Shown here one piece after another: positions 9,426 through 19,765 of a stretch of DNA of 64,000 nt (position 1 is its first letter; each line of letters starts with the position of its first letter). The translations under genes and the position numbers were made by a program. The stretch is taken from positions 17,016,001-17,080,000 of the forward strand of contig OV277863.1 of assembly GCA_922989275.2 (NCBI GenBank), given 5' to 3'. This DNA is from Gari tellinella (taxonomy: Eukaryota; Mollusca; Bivalvia; Cardiida; Psammobiidae). The notes under the pieces are model-generated. The model made no database searches, was not told the origin of the DNA, and saw only the letters and a list, made by a program, of their open reading frames with translations.

Positions 9426-11924
9426 TTATTGTCCATGTATTTGCACGAAGAAGTGTGTTTTCAGTGTCCTTTTAAAAGTTTCTAGAGATTCAGAGTCTCT
9501 GATACCTTCAGGCAAAGCATTCCAAAGTTTGGGAGCAGCAACTGAAAAGCTCCTGTCTCCGGACATGACTTTGTTACTTCTTGGCACAATGAGTCTAATG
9601 GCATTGTTCTGAGATCTCAGGCTTCTTGCTGGCATGTATACGTGTACAAGACGTCTGATATATACAGGGCATTGACCATGCAAAGCTTTATATGTCAGCA
9701 CAAGTATCTTAAACTGAACTCTAAATTGAATAGGTAGCCAATGCAGCTCCTTGAAGATAGGAGTGATATGACTATGGCGAGCAGTCTTACTAATAAGTCG
9801 AGCAGCTGTGTTTTGAACCTGTTGTAGTTTGCTCAAGATTGTCTGTGGAACCCCATGTAGGAGAGAATTACAGTAATCCAGACGTGAGGTTACTAAAGAG
9901 TGCACGAGTGACTTTGTGGCATCAGAGGTTAAGAACTTTCTTATGTGACCTATTTGTCTAAGTTGCATATAACAAGACCTGCAGACTGAGTTAATATGTT
10001 GCTCCATGGTCATTTTTGAGTCTAACCAGGCACCCAGATTTCTAACACAGTTTGATGGTCTTATGTTTGCACCCCCAACATTTATAGATATATCAGAAGT
10101 GTATCCACGAATGTTGTTTGTGGAAAACAGTATGACTTCGGTTTTGTCAGCATTGAGTTTAAGCATGTTTTCATGCATCCATGACACAATTTGGTTGAGA
10201 CAACCTTCGATACGATTCAAGGCATCCCCTACTGTCAAACTATCAGTTGGTCTGAACGAAATGTACAGTTGGGAGTCATCCGCATAGAAATGGTGATTCA
10301 GTCCATGGCTACGACATATAGCACCAACCGGCTTTGTGTACATCGTGTAACTTTTGGGACCTAGAACAGACCCCTGTGGCACACTGTATTGCATTAGCAC
10401 AGGTTCTGAAAGGTTACCATCGATACACACGGTTTGGTGACGGTCATTTAGGTATGAGTTCATCCATTTAAGCGGATTTCCTGTAACTCCAAAGTGATGT
10501 TCCAGGCGAGAAAGAAGAATATTGTGGTCAATTGTGTCAAATGCTGCTGATAGGTCAAGTAGAACCAATACTGTGACATTGCCCTGGTCTAATGACCGGA
10601 GGATGTCGTTCTGTACTTTCAGAAGTGCGGTTTCTGTAGAGTGAAACTTGCGGTATGCAGATTGATGTTCTTCATGAAGATTGTTTAATGTTAAATGTTG
10701 CTCTAAGCGAGTGTCAACTACCTTCTCGAGAATCTTGGATACAAATGGTAGGTTGGACACTGGTCTATAATTCTTTAAAATGTTTTGATCAAGGCCTGGC
10801 TTTTTCAGAAGAGGTCTGATACGTGCACTTTTGAAAGACGCTGGAACTTGTGCAGATTCTAGCGAAGTATTAATTATTCCTGTTAAAATTGGAAGTAGTT
10901 CATCCAGACACAGTTTCAAAAGCCACGTCGGTATTGGATCCAGTTCACAGGATTTATTTGGAGATCTCTGTATGATCCGTTTAACTTCATCCTGTGTAAC
11001 AGGGATAAAATGATCCAAACAGTTCACTGTTGAAGGTAAATCTGGCTCAGTACACAATGAATTCAAAACTGGTTGCGTCTGTGTAGTCATTTCAGTTCTT
11101 ATGTCTTTAATTTTATTGATGAAGAAGTCGCTAAATTCTTGAGCTAATTCATTCGAGGGTTTGCTTGAAGGTAGAACAACTTCATTCGTGTTGCCCAACA
11201 GATTTTTAGTAATTTTGAATAGGTTCTTCTGATCTTGACCACATGACTCAATTTTGTCTGAATAATAGTCAACTCTAGCATGTTTCAATAATTTATTCAC
11301 AATGGCACACTGATGTCTGTAAATGCCATGGTCAACTGTTAGCTTGGATGTTTGCCATTTGCGTTCTAGCTTTCGTTTTAAGTGTTTTGCCTTATGCAGT
11401 TCCTCAGTGTACCACTCGCAAGAAGGCCTCAAAACTATAGTCTTCGTCCGCATAGGTGCATGTTTATCAACAAGCAAGGAAAGTTTATCTGTATATGTGT
11501 TAAGAAGTGTGTCTACATCTGATCCCTGTGGGCTTTTGTTGACTGTATATGGTGACCTAATGTCATCCTGAAATGATGAGTTTATGTCATCCTTAAATGA
11601 TGAGTTTATGTCATCCTTAAATGATGACTTTATGTCATCCTTAAATGAGTCTATATTGATTGCCCTGAATTTTCTGAAAGATATGGTTTTGCTTACAGGG
11701 GCAGGTTTCGCGGCCTGAGCTTTGAAAAATATTGCAAAATGGTCTTGTGCAACATTACCCATGTTATCAGATAACCCAATATCAGTAACCGCCACATGAG
11801 TAACTATTTTGTCTGTGTCCCTGGTAATAACAACGTCTAGTGTATGTCCACCAACATGGGTTGGCTCACTGACTAACTGTCGCATGCCACACGAGTCTAA
11901 CGTACAGGTAATATGTGACACCAA
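9426..11924 (-). CDS. LINE ORF2: endonuclease (C-terminal part) and reverse transcriptase
   Basis: An open frame of 832 codons with no internal stop. Residues 11-35 (SCGMRQLVSEPTH, HTLDVVITR) and DHFAIFF at 61-67 match the end of the AP-endonuclease domain of CR1-like LINEs. The reverse transcriptase follows: NYRPVSNLP at 385, LLDLSAAFDTIDH at 455, SVPQGSVLGP at 514 and the catalytic YADD at 547-550. The C-terminal region has LDYCNSLLHG near 682 and RSFSVAAPKLWNALP near 791. Residues 93-123 contain repeats of SFKDDINS from a 24-bp tandem repeat. The frame continues upstream of the first codon given, without a clear ATG, and is cut at the 5-prime truncation. It would copy its own RNA at a nicked target. 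Confidence 0.9.
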   Translation of the reverse strand: MVSHITCTLDSCGMRQLVSEPTHVGGHTLDVVITRDTDKIVTHVAVTDIGLSDNMGNVAQDHFAIFFKAQAAKPAPVSKTISFRKFRAINIDSFKDDIKSSFKDDINSSFKDDINSSFQDDIRSPYTVNKSPQGSDVDTLLNTYTDKLSLLVDKHAPMRTKTIVLRPSCEWYTEELHKAKHLKRKLERKWQTSKLTVDHGIYRHQCAIVNKLLKHARVDYYSDKIESCGQDQKNLFKITKNLLGNTNEVVLPSSKPSNELAQEFSDFFINKIKDIRTEMTTQTQPVLNSLCTEPDLPSTVNCLDHFIPVTQDEVKRIIQRSPNKSCELDPIPTWLLKLCLDELLPILTGIINTSLESAQVPASFKSARIRPLLKKPGLDQNILKNYRPVSNLPFVSKILEKVVDTRLEQHLTLNNLHEEHQSAYRKFHSTETALLKVQNDILRSLDQGNVTVLVLLDLSAAFDTIDHNILLSRLEHHFGVTGNPLKWMNSYLNDRHQTVCIDGNLSEPVLMQYSVPQGSVLGPKSYTMYTKPVGAICRSHGLNHHFYADDSQLYISFRPTDSLTVGDALNRIEGCLNQIVSWMHENMLKLNADKTEVILFSTNNIRGYTSDISINVGGANIRPSNCVRNLGAWLDSKMTMEQHINSVCRSCYMQLRQIGHIRKFLTSDATKSLVHSLVTSRLDYCNSLLHGVPQTILSKLQQVQNTAARLISKTARHSHITPIFKELHWLPIQFRVQFKILVLTYKALHGQCPVYIRRLVHVYMPARSLRSQNNAIRLIVPRSNKVMSGDRSFSVAAPKLWNALPEGIRDSESLETFKRTLKTHFFVQIHGQ
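11570..11650 (-). repeat. 24-bp in-frame tandem repeat inside the LINE ORF
   Basis: Three to four copies of a 24-bp unit (ATGATGAGTTTATGTCATCC on the plus strand) encode the SFKDDINS repeats in the linker between endonuclease and reverse transcriptase. The repeat keeps the frame. Confidence 0.85.
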
Positions 11925-12055
11925 AGTAACATTCCAGCCGGGTTTTCTCTTGTCAGTCTTCTATATTTTTGTATTGGAATAAATTAAAGGCGTAAAAACT
12001 AAGAAGGCATATTTATGGGGTAATGGGTCAAGTCTTCAATAGTAGAAACAGGCTA

Positions 12056-12508
12056 TGGGGTTAAGATGTTTCACTGAAAAAGGTATTATTTAGGTGCATC
12101 TTGCTTTAACCTTTCCCTTCACAGCCCAAAGTGCATATCACATGTAGCTGCTTGAATCAAGATGCAAGTATAGTTGAAAATTCCTACAGGAGTAGACCCT
12201 GATCATAAACTTTTGTTGAGTTCCATGGCACCAAACAGTTTGCAGATTCCATTGAAATTACCTGTAGACTTTATGCATGAAGCCCTCCAGGAGCTATTTA
12301 TATGGCTGATGTTAAAGGTTTGACTCTTCTGTCTGTGACGTTATGAATTATTCAATTTGCTTTTAGCTTACCTGGGACAATTGTTTCTCATTCAACACTT
12401 AACCCTATTTATAATTACCAGCAACTCATCTAAATGCTTGTTTTTCAGCGGAGCTGAATGGTATCTATTTAGACCAACATTTCTATTAAATTTTAGACAA
12501 ACATTTCA
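12056..12508. other. Unassigned sequence
   Basis: No feature is supported. A few T-rich stretches and no conserved repeat were seen. Confidence 0.4.
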
Positions 12509-12582
12509 ACCAATCATATTTGATCAGAAATTTAGAATTTAGAGCACCTGTTGAAACTGAATTGTCTGATTGAATAGTAGCC

Positions 12583-12776
12583 AGGGATTCCAGATAAGGG
12601 GAGTATTTCAAAACTTTACATCTTTATTTGTGCATTAAACCCTATGGTGTCACTACTCATTTGAATTGTCTCTTTGAGACGATAAAAATAAGTGGTAACA
12701 CCATAGGGTTTGGTGCTGAAATGAGGGAGAAAATGTTAGATTTGTTCAGTTTAATCCCCTCTTATCTGGAGCCCTG
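12583..12776 (+). mobile_element. D-family MITE
   Basis: It runs from AGGGATTCCAGATAAGGGG to CTTATCTGGAGCCCT. The core hairpin is AAACCCTATGGTGTCACTAC and its complement ACACCATAGGGTTT. The right arm carries TGTTCAGTTTA. Confidence 0.8.
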
Positions 12777-12889
12777 AAACTGTAGCCAGGCTGGTCTATG
12801 CACATTTACAGTTTTACCAGTGTGTACTATATCGACTGAGCTGATGACATAATGCTTCTATTTTAAGATATGATAGCAGATGTCTTTTT

Positions 12890-14206
12890 AGCTCACCTGG
12901 CACGAAGTGCCACGGTGAGCTATTGTGATCGCCCTGTGTCCGTCGTTGTCGTCGTCCGTCGTGTGTCGTCAACTTTTTCTTTAAAGATCTTCTTCTTGGA
13001 AACTACTGGGTCAATTTCATTAAAACTTCATAGGATTGTTCCTTGTAGGGTACTCTCTCAGATTTCTTGAAATATAGGTCATGCAATTGAAATTATGGTT
13101 GCCATGGCAACCAATTGAAAACACTTTAAAAATCTTCTTGTCAAAAACTACTGGTCTGAATTGAAAATAATTTTACCCAAATGTGCCATTGGTGACCCTC
13201 TATAAGATTTTTTAAAATAATGTTCCTATCTTAAAAAGCATGGCCGCTAGTGGGTGGGGCAGATTTTCCGTATATGGCTATATAGTGAAAACTTTAAAAA
13301 TCTTCTTGTCTGAAACCTCTGGTTCGATTTGAAAATAATTTCACACAAATGATCCATGGGTGACCCTCTACCAGATTTCTTAAAATAATTTTGATATCTT
13401 AAAAAACATGGCCGCCAGTGGGTGGGGCATGTTTTCCTTATGATACTGTATAGTAAAAACTTTAAAAATCTTCTTCTGTGAAACTGCTGGTCCAAATTGA
13501 GAATAATTGTACGCAAATGATCCATGGGTGACTCTCTACCAGATTTCTTAAAATAATTTTGATATCTTAAAAAACATGGCCGCCAGTGGGTGGGGCACGT
13601 TTTCCTTATGATACTGTATAGTAAAAAATTAAAATCTTCTTCTGTGAAACTGCAGGTCCAAATTGAAAATAATTTTACAAAAATGATCCATGGGTGACCC
13701 TCTACCAGATTTCTTAAAATAATTTTGATATCTTAAAAAACATGGCCGCCAGTGGGTGGGGCATGTTTTCCTTATGATACTGTATAGTTAAAACTTTAAA
13801 ATCTTCTTCTGTGAAACTGATGGTCCAAATTGAAAATAATTTTTACACAAATGATCCATGGGCGATCCTCTACCGGATTTCTTAAAATAATTTTGATATC
13901 TTAAAAATCATGGCCGCAAGTGGGTGGGGCAAGTTTTCCTTATATTTCTGTATTGAAATTTTTCAAAAATCTTTTTCTCTGAAACTATTGGTCTGATTCA
14001 AGAATTTTTTTAAAAAAGTAATGATGGGTGACCCTTTGCCAGTTTTCTTCAAAGAATCTTCCTAGCTCAAACAACATGGCTGCCTATGGGTGGGGGTTAA
14101 TTTACCGGTGATAGCTTATAGTGGAATTTTATCATTACTGGTCCATTACCATGACCGTAAACATGGGTAACAGGTGAGCGATTTAGGGCCGCATGCGGCT
14201 CTTGTT
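12890..14206 (+). mobile_element. I-family HINE-like element, full length
   Basis: It starts AGCTCACCTGGCACGAAGTG in a T run, with a hairpin back to GGTGAGCT and then GTCC/GTCGTC tracts. It ends CAGGTGAGCGATTTAGGGCC, a GCCGCATGCGGC hairpin and CTCTTGTT. The 5-prime AGCTCACCTG is repeated inverted but subterminally as CAGGTGAGC. The interior has about five repeats of 167 bp (CATGGCCGCC near 13240, 13408, 13575, 13741 and 13909). Comparison with the empty paralogue at 47.76 kb shows insertion at a T5 run with a net gain of TT. No protein is encoded. Confidence 0.75.
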
Positions 14207-14265
14207 ATAGATAGACAGTGGTAGCTAGGTGTTTGTTTAATAATGGTTTACTACCAATTTATTTT

Positions 14266-14828
14266 AGCTCACCTGAGCCAAAGGCTCAAGGTGAGCTATT
14301 GGGATGGCCCGGCGTCGTGCGTCGTTAGTCGTGCGTCGTCCGTCGTCGTTAACAATTGCTTCAAATGACATCTCGTCCTATACCGCTTGACAGAATTCAA
14401 CCAAACTTTACAGAAATGTTCCTTGGGTCAAGCTCTTTCAAATTTGTTCAAAAAATTAAAAACAATGCAGAACTCTGGTTGCCATGGCAACCAAAGTGAA
14501 AAAATAAGGAAATCTTAAAAAATCTTCTTGTCAAAAACTTCAAGGGCCAGAGCTCAGATATTTGGCACATAGCATCATCTACAGGTCCTCTATCAAGTTT
14601 GTTCAAATTATGCCCCTGGGGTCAAAATTGGCTCCGCCCCGGGGGTCACAGATTTACATAGAGGTATATAGTGAAATTTTCAAACGTCTTCTTCTCTGAA
14701 ACTAATGTGGCCAGAGCTTTGATATTTGGCATGGTGACACTTCTAGATGTCCTATACCAAAATTGTTTAAATAGTTCTGGTCGGTTGCATAACTAGGTCA
14801 CAGGAGCTTAAAATAGATTTTTTTCATT
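14266..14828 (+). mobile_element. I-family element, 3-prime truncated
   Basis: The 5-prime end AGCTCACCTGAGCCAAAGG with its hairpin and GTCGTCCGTCG tract is intact. The interior differs from the first copy (CAGAGCTTTGATATTTGGC type blocks). The canonical CTCTTGTT end is missing and the sequence runs straight into the backbone repeat at about 14829. Confidence 0.7.
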
Positions 14829-15036
14829 TCCAGTAGCTAGGATATGGGTTAAATTATTGTTATGCATTTCTGTACATTTATAGTTTTTTATTCAGAGATA
14901 TGCTTTATCATTGAATGTGTATTTTTTGCTTTTCAATCCAAGATATTACAATTCTTTGAAAACCCCCAAATTCATACAATTTTGCACACCCATCTACAGC
15001 ATGAATTCCACCACCCATTCCGCTGAATATCTTTTT

Positions 15037-16206
15037 AGCTCACCTGGTATGAAGTGCCAAGGTGAGCTATTGTGATCGCCCTGTGTCCGTCGTCGTTAGT
15101 CCGTCCGTGCGTCCGTCAGTCCGTCCGTCATCAAACTTTTTCGTTAAAGATCTTCTTCTTGGAAACCACTGGGCCAATTTCTTTAAAAATTCATAGGATT
15201 GTTCCTTGTAGGGTACTCTCTCAGATTTCTTCAAATATAGGTCATCCAATTGAAATTGTGGTTGCCATGGCAACCAATTGAAAAAACTTTAAAAGTCTTC
15301 TTGTCAAAAACTACCTGTCCAAATTGAAAATAATTTTACCCAAATGTGTCATTGGTGACCCTCTATCAGATTTCTTAAAATAATTTTCCTATCTAAAAAA
15401 ACATGGCCGCTAGTGGATGGGGCAGATTTTCCTTATATGGCCATATAGTGAAAACTTTAAAAATCTTCTTGTCTGAAACCTCTGGTTCGATTTGAAAGTA
15501 ATTTCACACAAATGATCCATGGGTGACCCTCTAGCAGATTTCTTAAAATAATTTTGATATCTAAAAAAACTTGGCCGCCAGTGGGTGGGGCACTTTTCCT
15601 TATGTTACTTAGTACAGTAAAAACTTTAAAAATCTTCTTCTGTGAAACTACTGGTCCAAATTGAAAATAATTTTACACAAATGTGCCATTGGTGACCCTC
15701 TATCAGATTTCATAAAATAATTTTCCTATCTAAAAAAAACATGGCCGCTAGTGGGTGGGGCAGATTTTCCTTATATGGCTCTATATATAGTGAAAACTTT
15801 AAAAATCTTCTTGTCTGATACCGCTGGTCAGATTTGAAAGTAATTTTACACAAATGATTCATGGGTGACCCTCTACCAGATTTCTTAAAATAATTTTGAT
15901 ATCTAAAAAAACATGGCCGCCAGTGGGTGGGGCAAATTTTCCTTATGTTACTGTATAGTAAAAACTTTAAAAATCTTCCTCTGTGAAACTACTGGTCCAA
16001 ATTGAAAATAATTTTACACAAATGATCCATTCATGACTCTCTACCAGATTTCTTAAAATCATTTTGTTATCTTTAAAATCATGGCCGCCAGTGGGTGGGG
16101 ATGCATTTACCAATGATGGCTTATTGTGAAACATTTACTGGTCCATTACCATGACCGTAAACATGGGTAACAGGTGAGCGATTTAGGGCCGCATGCGGCT
16201 CTTGTT
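15037..16206 (+). mobile_element. I-family HINE-like element, full length
   Basis: It has the same ends and interior type as the copy at 12890, with about five 167-170-bp repeats. The empty paralogue at 48270-48290 reads ATC, six T, AAAGAT. Here there are five T before AGCTCACC and three T after CTCTTG. The gain is therefore TT, as at 12890. Confidence 0.8.
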
Positions 16207-16246
16207 TAAAGATATTTCTTATTATTTATTGAGGCAGTTGACTGCT

Positions 16247-16375
16247 TATTCCATTACCCCATAGCCTGATTTTAGTTTTGAAGACAGGTAAACTCTTTGA
16301 AACAGGTTGAAAGTAAAGCAGAATGCCCTTTGAGCTACCATTTTATTGGTATATACAAAATATTTCTTATGATCA
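16247..16375 (-). mobile_element. A-family MITE cut by a TIR element
   Basis: The left side, CCATTACCCCATAGCCTG to TATTTCTTATGATCA, stops exactly where the GGCCCCGAGG element begins. The remaining A arm is not found on the other side. Confidence 0.65.
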
Positions 16376-17223
16376 GGCCCCGAGGTTATAAAACTTTGTT
16401 TGAGTCCAGACTCACGCTCACACTCAGGCTCAACTTTTGGACTCAGTTGAGGTATTCACTCAACTGGAGGTTACAAAACTGTTTGAGTCTAGACTCAGCT
16501 GAGTTTATTATTTTTCATTATCGTAAGCAATCTCTTTTGCTCTGAGTATTGAAAACGCAAGCTTTTTACGGTCCGGGATTATATCTACCGAATAAACAGT
16601 AAAGATCTAGATCTACACTGGTTAATAAATGTTAAGCGTTCGTCATAATTTTCAGATTTTGATCTGAACTAGATCTTTGTTGTTTTTGCTTCATTAGATC
16701 TAATGGGCATAGTAAAACGTATTTATATTCTATGATTCTGGATGATAAGTAGATCCAACTTGTTTGTCTGATTCTAGGCAAAAAAGACGCCTTTATAAAC
16801 GTCAATCTTTCATTCAAGTTACATGTATTTACAAGTTTTGTGACGTCACGCGTCTAAATTTAGAACTACATGTATGCAGGTAGATCGATATAGCGAGGGG
16901 TCGTTGGTTCGATACCCATGACCGGACTCTTTTTTTTTTCATATATTTTTTTCTACTATTTGTTTCAGAAACTCAATATAAATGTATAGTGTAATCATTT
17001 TTATTTCAGATACGTTGATTTAATCAATAAAACTAGAACAACTGTCAGATAGTCTATAAAACGCGTCTTGAGTCTGAGTCTGGTCATTGTATGACTCACA
17101 AGTCTTGAGTCTAGACTCAGGATTTTTGTAACCTCGCTTTTTGAGTCCAGACTCATGTTTGAGTGAAAACCTTGAGTGTGAGCGTGAGTCATAGACTCAA
17201 AAAAGTTTTATAACCTCGGGGCC
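16376..17223. mobile_element. TIR element with GGCCCCGAGG ends
   Basis: The outermost 22 bases are an exact inverted pair (GGCCCCGAGGTTATAAAACT, TT). Looser inverted homology continues for about 130 bp through repeated GAGTC/GACTC blocks (GAGTCTAGACTCA on both sides). The 0.85-kb interior has no transposase. No target duplication is visible, so the superfamily is not assigned. Confidence 0.75.
16876..16940 (+). other. tRNA-like B-box segment
   Basis: GGTTCGATACC fits the Pol III B box (GGTTCGANNCC) and a T9 run follows. No convincing A box or cloverleaf is present. It may be a SINE remnant carried inside the TIR element. Confidence 0.3.
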
Positions 17224-17309
17224 AGCTAGCTAGGGCTCTAGAAAGTTAGAAATCTCAATCAGTAGGGGCATAATTACACATAATTATGTAACATCCCCCC
17301 ATCCCATTG

Positions 17310-17400
17310 TTGGGCATTCTGCTTTACTTTCAACCTCTTATAAGCAGTCACTTGTCTTCAAAACTATAGACTAAGAAACAGGCTATGGGATAATGAGTTT
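17310..17400 (+). mobile_element. Right half of an A-family MITE
   Basis: GCATTCTGCTTTACTTTCAA through AGAAACAGGCTATGGGATAA matches the A right arm. The left half is absent. Confidence 0.65.
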
Positions 17401-17526
17401 AAGTAAATTACTGTAGTGGCATTTCGACACCATTATGAGATCACTAATAAGTTGCACATTATCCTAAATGTACAGCAAATACCGTGTTCTATAGCTACAC
17501 ATTGAAGAAACACTTTGTATTGATTG

Positions 17527-17740
17527 TTAACCCTTAGCCTGCCACTCACGACTATAGCTCCATATGCAAACAGCTTGGATCTGGATGAGACGCCGAGTAA
17601 CTCGGCGTCTCATCCTGATCCAAGCTGTTTGACACTCGGACAACATTTTCAGCAATTTTGAGCAACTTTGAAGCACTTTGAAACTTGAAGCAGACGAGAA
17701 ATATAGCAGACGACAATTTATTTGGCGGGCTAAGGGTTAA
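17527..17740 (+). mobile_element. B-like TTAA MITE with a different terminus
   Basis: It starts TTAACCCTTAGCCTGCC and ends GGCGGGCTAAGGGTTAA, so its TIR differs from B. The interior has the same kind of hairpin (GCAAACAGCTTGGATCTGG, GATGAGACGCCG) and the CAGACGACAATTT block of B. Confidence 0.8.
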
Positions 17741-17867
17741 GAGCTTTCTGTATTACTTTCATCCTGCATTAAGGATCCATCTTTATGTAGGACTGTTAAT
17801 TGATCATCACCTGATTGGCCGCAAGTCACAGGTTGTATTGTTACATACATTACTCGACACCATCTCA

Positions 17868-17886
17868 TGTTGTTGTTGTTGTTGTT
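17868..17886. repeat. TTG microsatellite
   Basis: Six uninterrupted TGT/TTG units. Confidence 0.8.
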
Positions 17887-18219
17887 CATTAATGCCATGT
17901 TAATGAGGTAACAGATTCTTGTGTTTACTAACTATATACTGATGTGAAATGCCAAGGAACTAAGCGTATGAACAGGATCCATGTTTGTTTGTACTTTCAA
18001 CAGTGTTTCTTCAGTGAAAATGCCAGAAATCCATGGCTCCAGATAAGATGTCTAATTATAGCAAGGTTAAAATAATTCAGAAATTTTAAGGCCTTTCGCT
18101 ACCGGAAGTCGGTCTTGCGGGCGAGCGGATATGCGTCTGGACGACACAGACTTTTTTCGTACGTGTTTATACTAGAAAATTTATATAAAGGAAATGTTGA
18201 TATAAATTAGTATAATCCT

Positions 18220-18312
18220 TCATAGCGCAGTTAGTATAGTGGTTGACTATAGTGGTTGACTAGCAATCCAAAGGTCATAGGTTCGAGACCCATCCGATCC
18301 AAATATTTTTTT
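18220..18312 (+). other. tRNA-derived SINE-like sequence with duplicated A-box region
   Basis: TAGCGCAGTTAGTATAGTGG resembles an A box and GGTTCGAGACC (18280-18290) is a perfect B box, with a poly-T run after it. The block TATAGTGGTTGAC occurs twice in tandem (about 18234-18260), spreading the promoter apart. The acceptor stem does not pair, so this is not a working tRNA gene. Confidence 0.5.
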
Positions 18313-19190
18313 TTTAGTGTCCGATTTATTGACTTGTCAATCCATAACGCAGTAATCAAGAGACATGTTATGTTTAGTGTTCGTTGATTAGTACTAGTGA
18401 TGTTTACGGTCCAAGTATATGTCCACTTACCTGTACGTTTTAGTTTAATGACTTACAATTCAATTAAATCGGTATACATGTAAACGATTTGATCAAACTA
18501 TAAAGCCACACCTTGCAGCTTATCAATACGCTAACCTTTTCAAGATCGATATTGCCCATTATAATTATGTTCAAACAATATAATAAACCTTGTATGCAAG
18601 TCCATGAATAAATAATAATGCATTTTAATGACAAAGTTTTAATTCTAAGGTAGGTAACTGTATCTAAACAACAAATATCCCACATTTTAATAAGAAAATA
18701 TGTTATTACAACAAATCCTGACTGTAATATTTTCTAATTTTTTCAGACTGACTAGTTCATCAACCATATATTTGAATAAAATGAAAACAAATATACATTG
18801 AATGAGTCAGTTTTTTGTAATTCAATTTTTTAGCATTTTGCAAAATTTAAATAGCTGATAACATCTTTCTGAACACCTTTATTCAAAATGTTTTTAGCTT
18901 TTCTTGTAATGAATGTTGTGGACTACTTATTGGGCGAGAATTATAGTCATTAGCCTTATTCATTTTTAAGAAAAATAAAATCATCAAAATTCTAGGTTTT
19001 TGTCAGAAAAAAGACCTTAAAGACAAACCACACGATAAATGTTGCCTATATTTACACACATTGTTTCTTAGGCTATTATCATTCTTCATGACAATTATCA
19101 TAACAATCGTATGGAAACTACGCGCATATGCGAAGTACCTTAAGCTCCAATATAATATTATATATTTCAGTTTGACTTTAACCTTGCTTT
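18313..19190. other. Unassigned AT-rich sequence
   Basis: No exon, repeat family or RNA gene is recognised. Confidence 0.4.
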
Positions 19191-19492
19191 AATTTGAACA
19201 TAATGTTAGACAACCAGTTTTGTTTCTCACTCATCAGGCCTCGACCGGTTACTAAACTACTAGAATTACAAAAGTTCTACTTCTTTTGTAGAAGCTCTAG
19301 AACAATTCTAGAAGTGGCCACTTATACATTCATGAATATTCTAAAATTCTTGAACACTTTTCACAGGGGTGTAGGTAGAGAATTTGCTCAAAGGTGCTTC
19401 TATGCAGGAATAGATTGAATATGTTCAGTGCAGGACATTAAAGTTTAGAAGCTTTCTCAATAACAGTGCTTTTAATTGTTCTCCATTGGCAC

Positions 19493-19745
19493 TTAACCCC
19501 ATAGCCTGTTTCTAGTTTTGAAGAAATGTGACCACTTGAAGCAGGTTGAAGTAAAGCAGAATGTGCCTCAAGGCACATTCTGCTTTACTTTCAGCCTGCT
19601 TTAAGCTTTCATCTGCTAGGATACAAAGAAACTATTTCTGATAGTGGCATATTCACAGCTGTATAAAGTGGAAATAATTTCTTCAGAGGAGGAATACGTT
19701 AGAGGCATAAAAAGGAATATTAATTTTAGGGCTAATATGGGTTAA
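19493..19745 (-). mobile_element. A-family TTAA MITE
   Basis: TTAA at 19493 and 19742. The hairpin arms AGTAAAGCAGAATGTGCC and GGCACATTCTGC are intact. Standard reverse layout. Confidence 0.85.
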
Positions 19746-19765
19746 ACAGACGTCATGTTAGCATG

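Larger units (their letters stand above)
9100..11945 (-). mobile_element. 5-prime-truncated CR1/L2-type LINE
   Basis: The minus-strand element ends at 9101-9123 in a trinucleotide tail (ATT repeats on the plus strand). Its 3-prime UTR contains the complementary pair TATATAGCACTTTT and AAAGTGCTTTACAA, as in L2/CR1-like tails. Its 5-prime end falls inside the endonuclease domain at about 11945. The long intact frame suggests a recent insertion. Confidence 0.8.
8232..11975. mobile_element. Composite insertion with 14-bp target duplication (hammerhead element plus LINE)
   Basis: The whole stretch lies between direct repeats GGAATAAATTAAAG (8218-8231 and 11976-11989). It holds about 870 bp of unclassified sequence ending in a hammerhead motif, then a minus-strand LINE, then about 30 bp. 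The simplest reading is that an element entered the A MITE by target-primed insertion and a LINE later entered it. One combined insertion is also possible. Confidence 0.65.
8040..12031 (-). mobile_element. A-family MITE split by a 3.7-kb insertion
   Basis: The left part (8040-8231) runs from ACCTTACCCCATAGC to GGAATAAATTAAAG. The right part (11976-12031) starts again with the same GGAATAAATTAAAG and runs to TATGGGGTAATGGGTCAA, where TTAA has decayed to TCAA. The 14 bases present on both sides are a target-site duplication. A 24-bp fragment of another A right end follows (12032-12055). Confidence 0.8.
12509..16229 (+). repeat. Dispersed repeat unit, copy 1, filled by a D MITE and three I elements
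   Basis: The backbone (12509-12889, 14207-14265, about 14829-15036, 16207-16229) matches 47370-48300 nearly base for base in several blocks, for example TATTTGATCAGAAATTTAGA, GTAGCTAGGATATG and CAATCCAAGATATTAC. Both copies carry a D MITE at the same place, so D predates the duplication. Only this copy carries the I elements. The nature of the backbone (old element or duplicated host DNA) is unknown. Confidence 0.7.

Noticed and set aside
12870..13070. Coding frames at I-element 5-prime ends
   Set aside because: They arise from the GTCC/GTCGTC tract and hairpin; the same frames appear at 15072 and no protein family fits.
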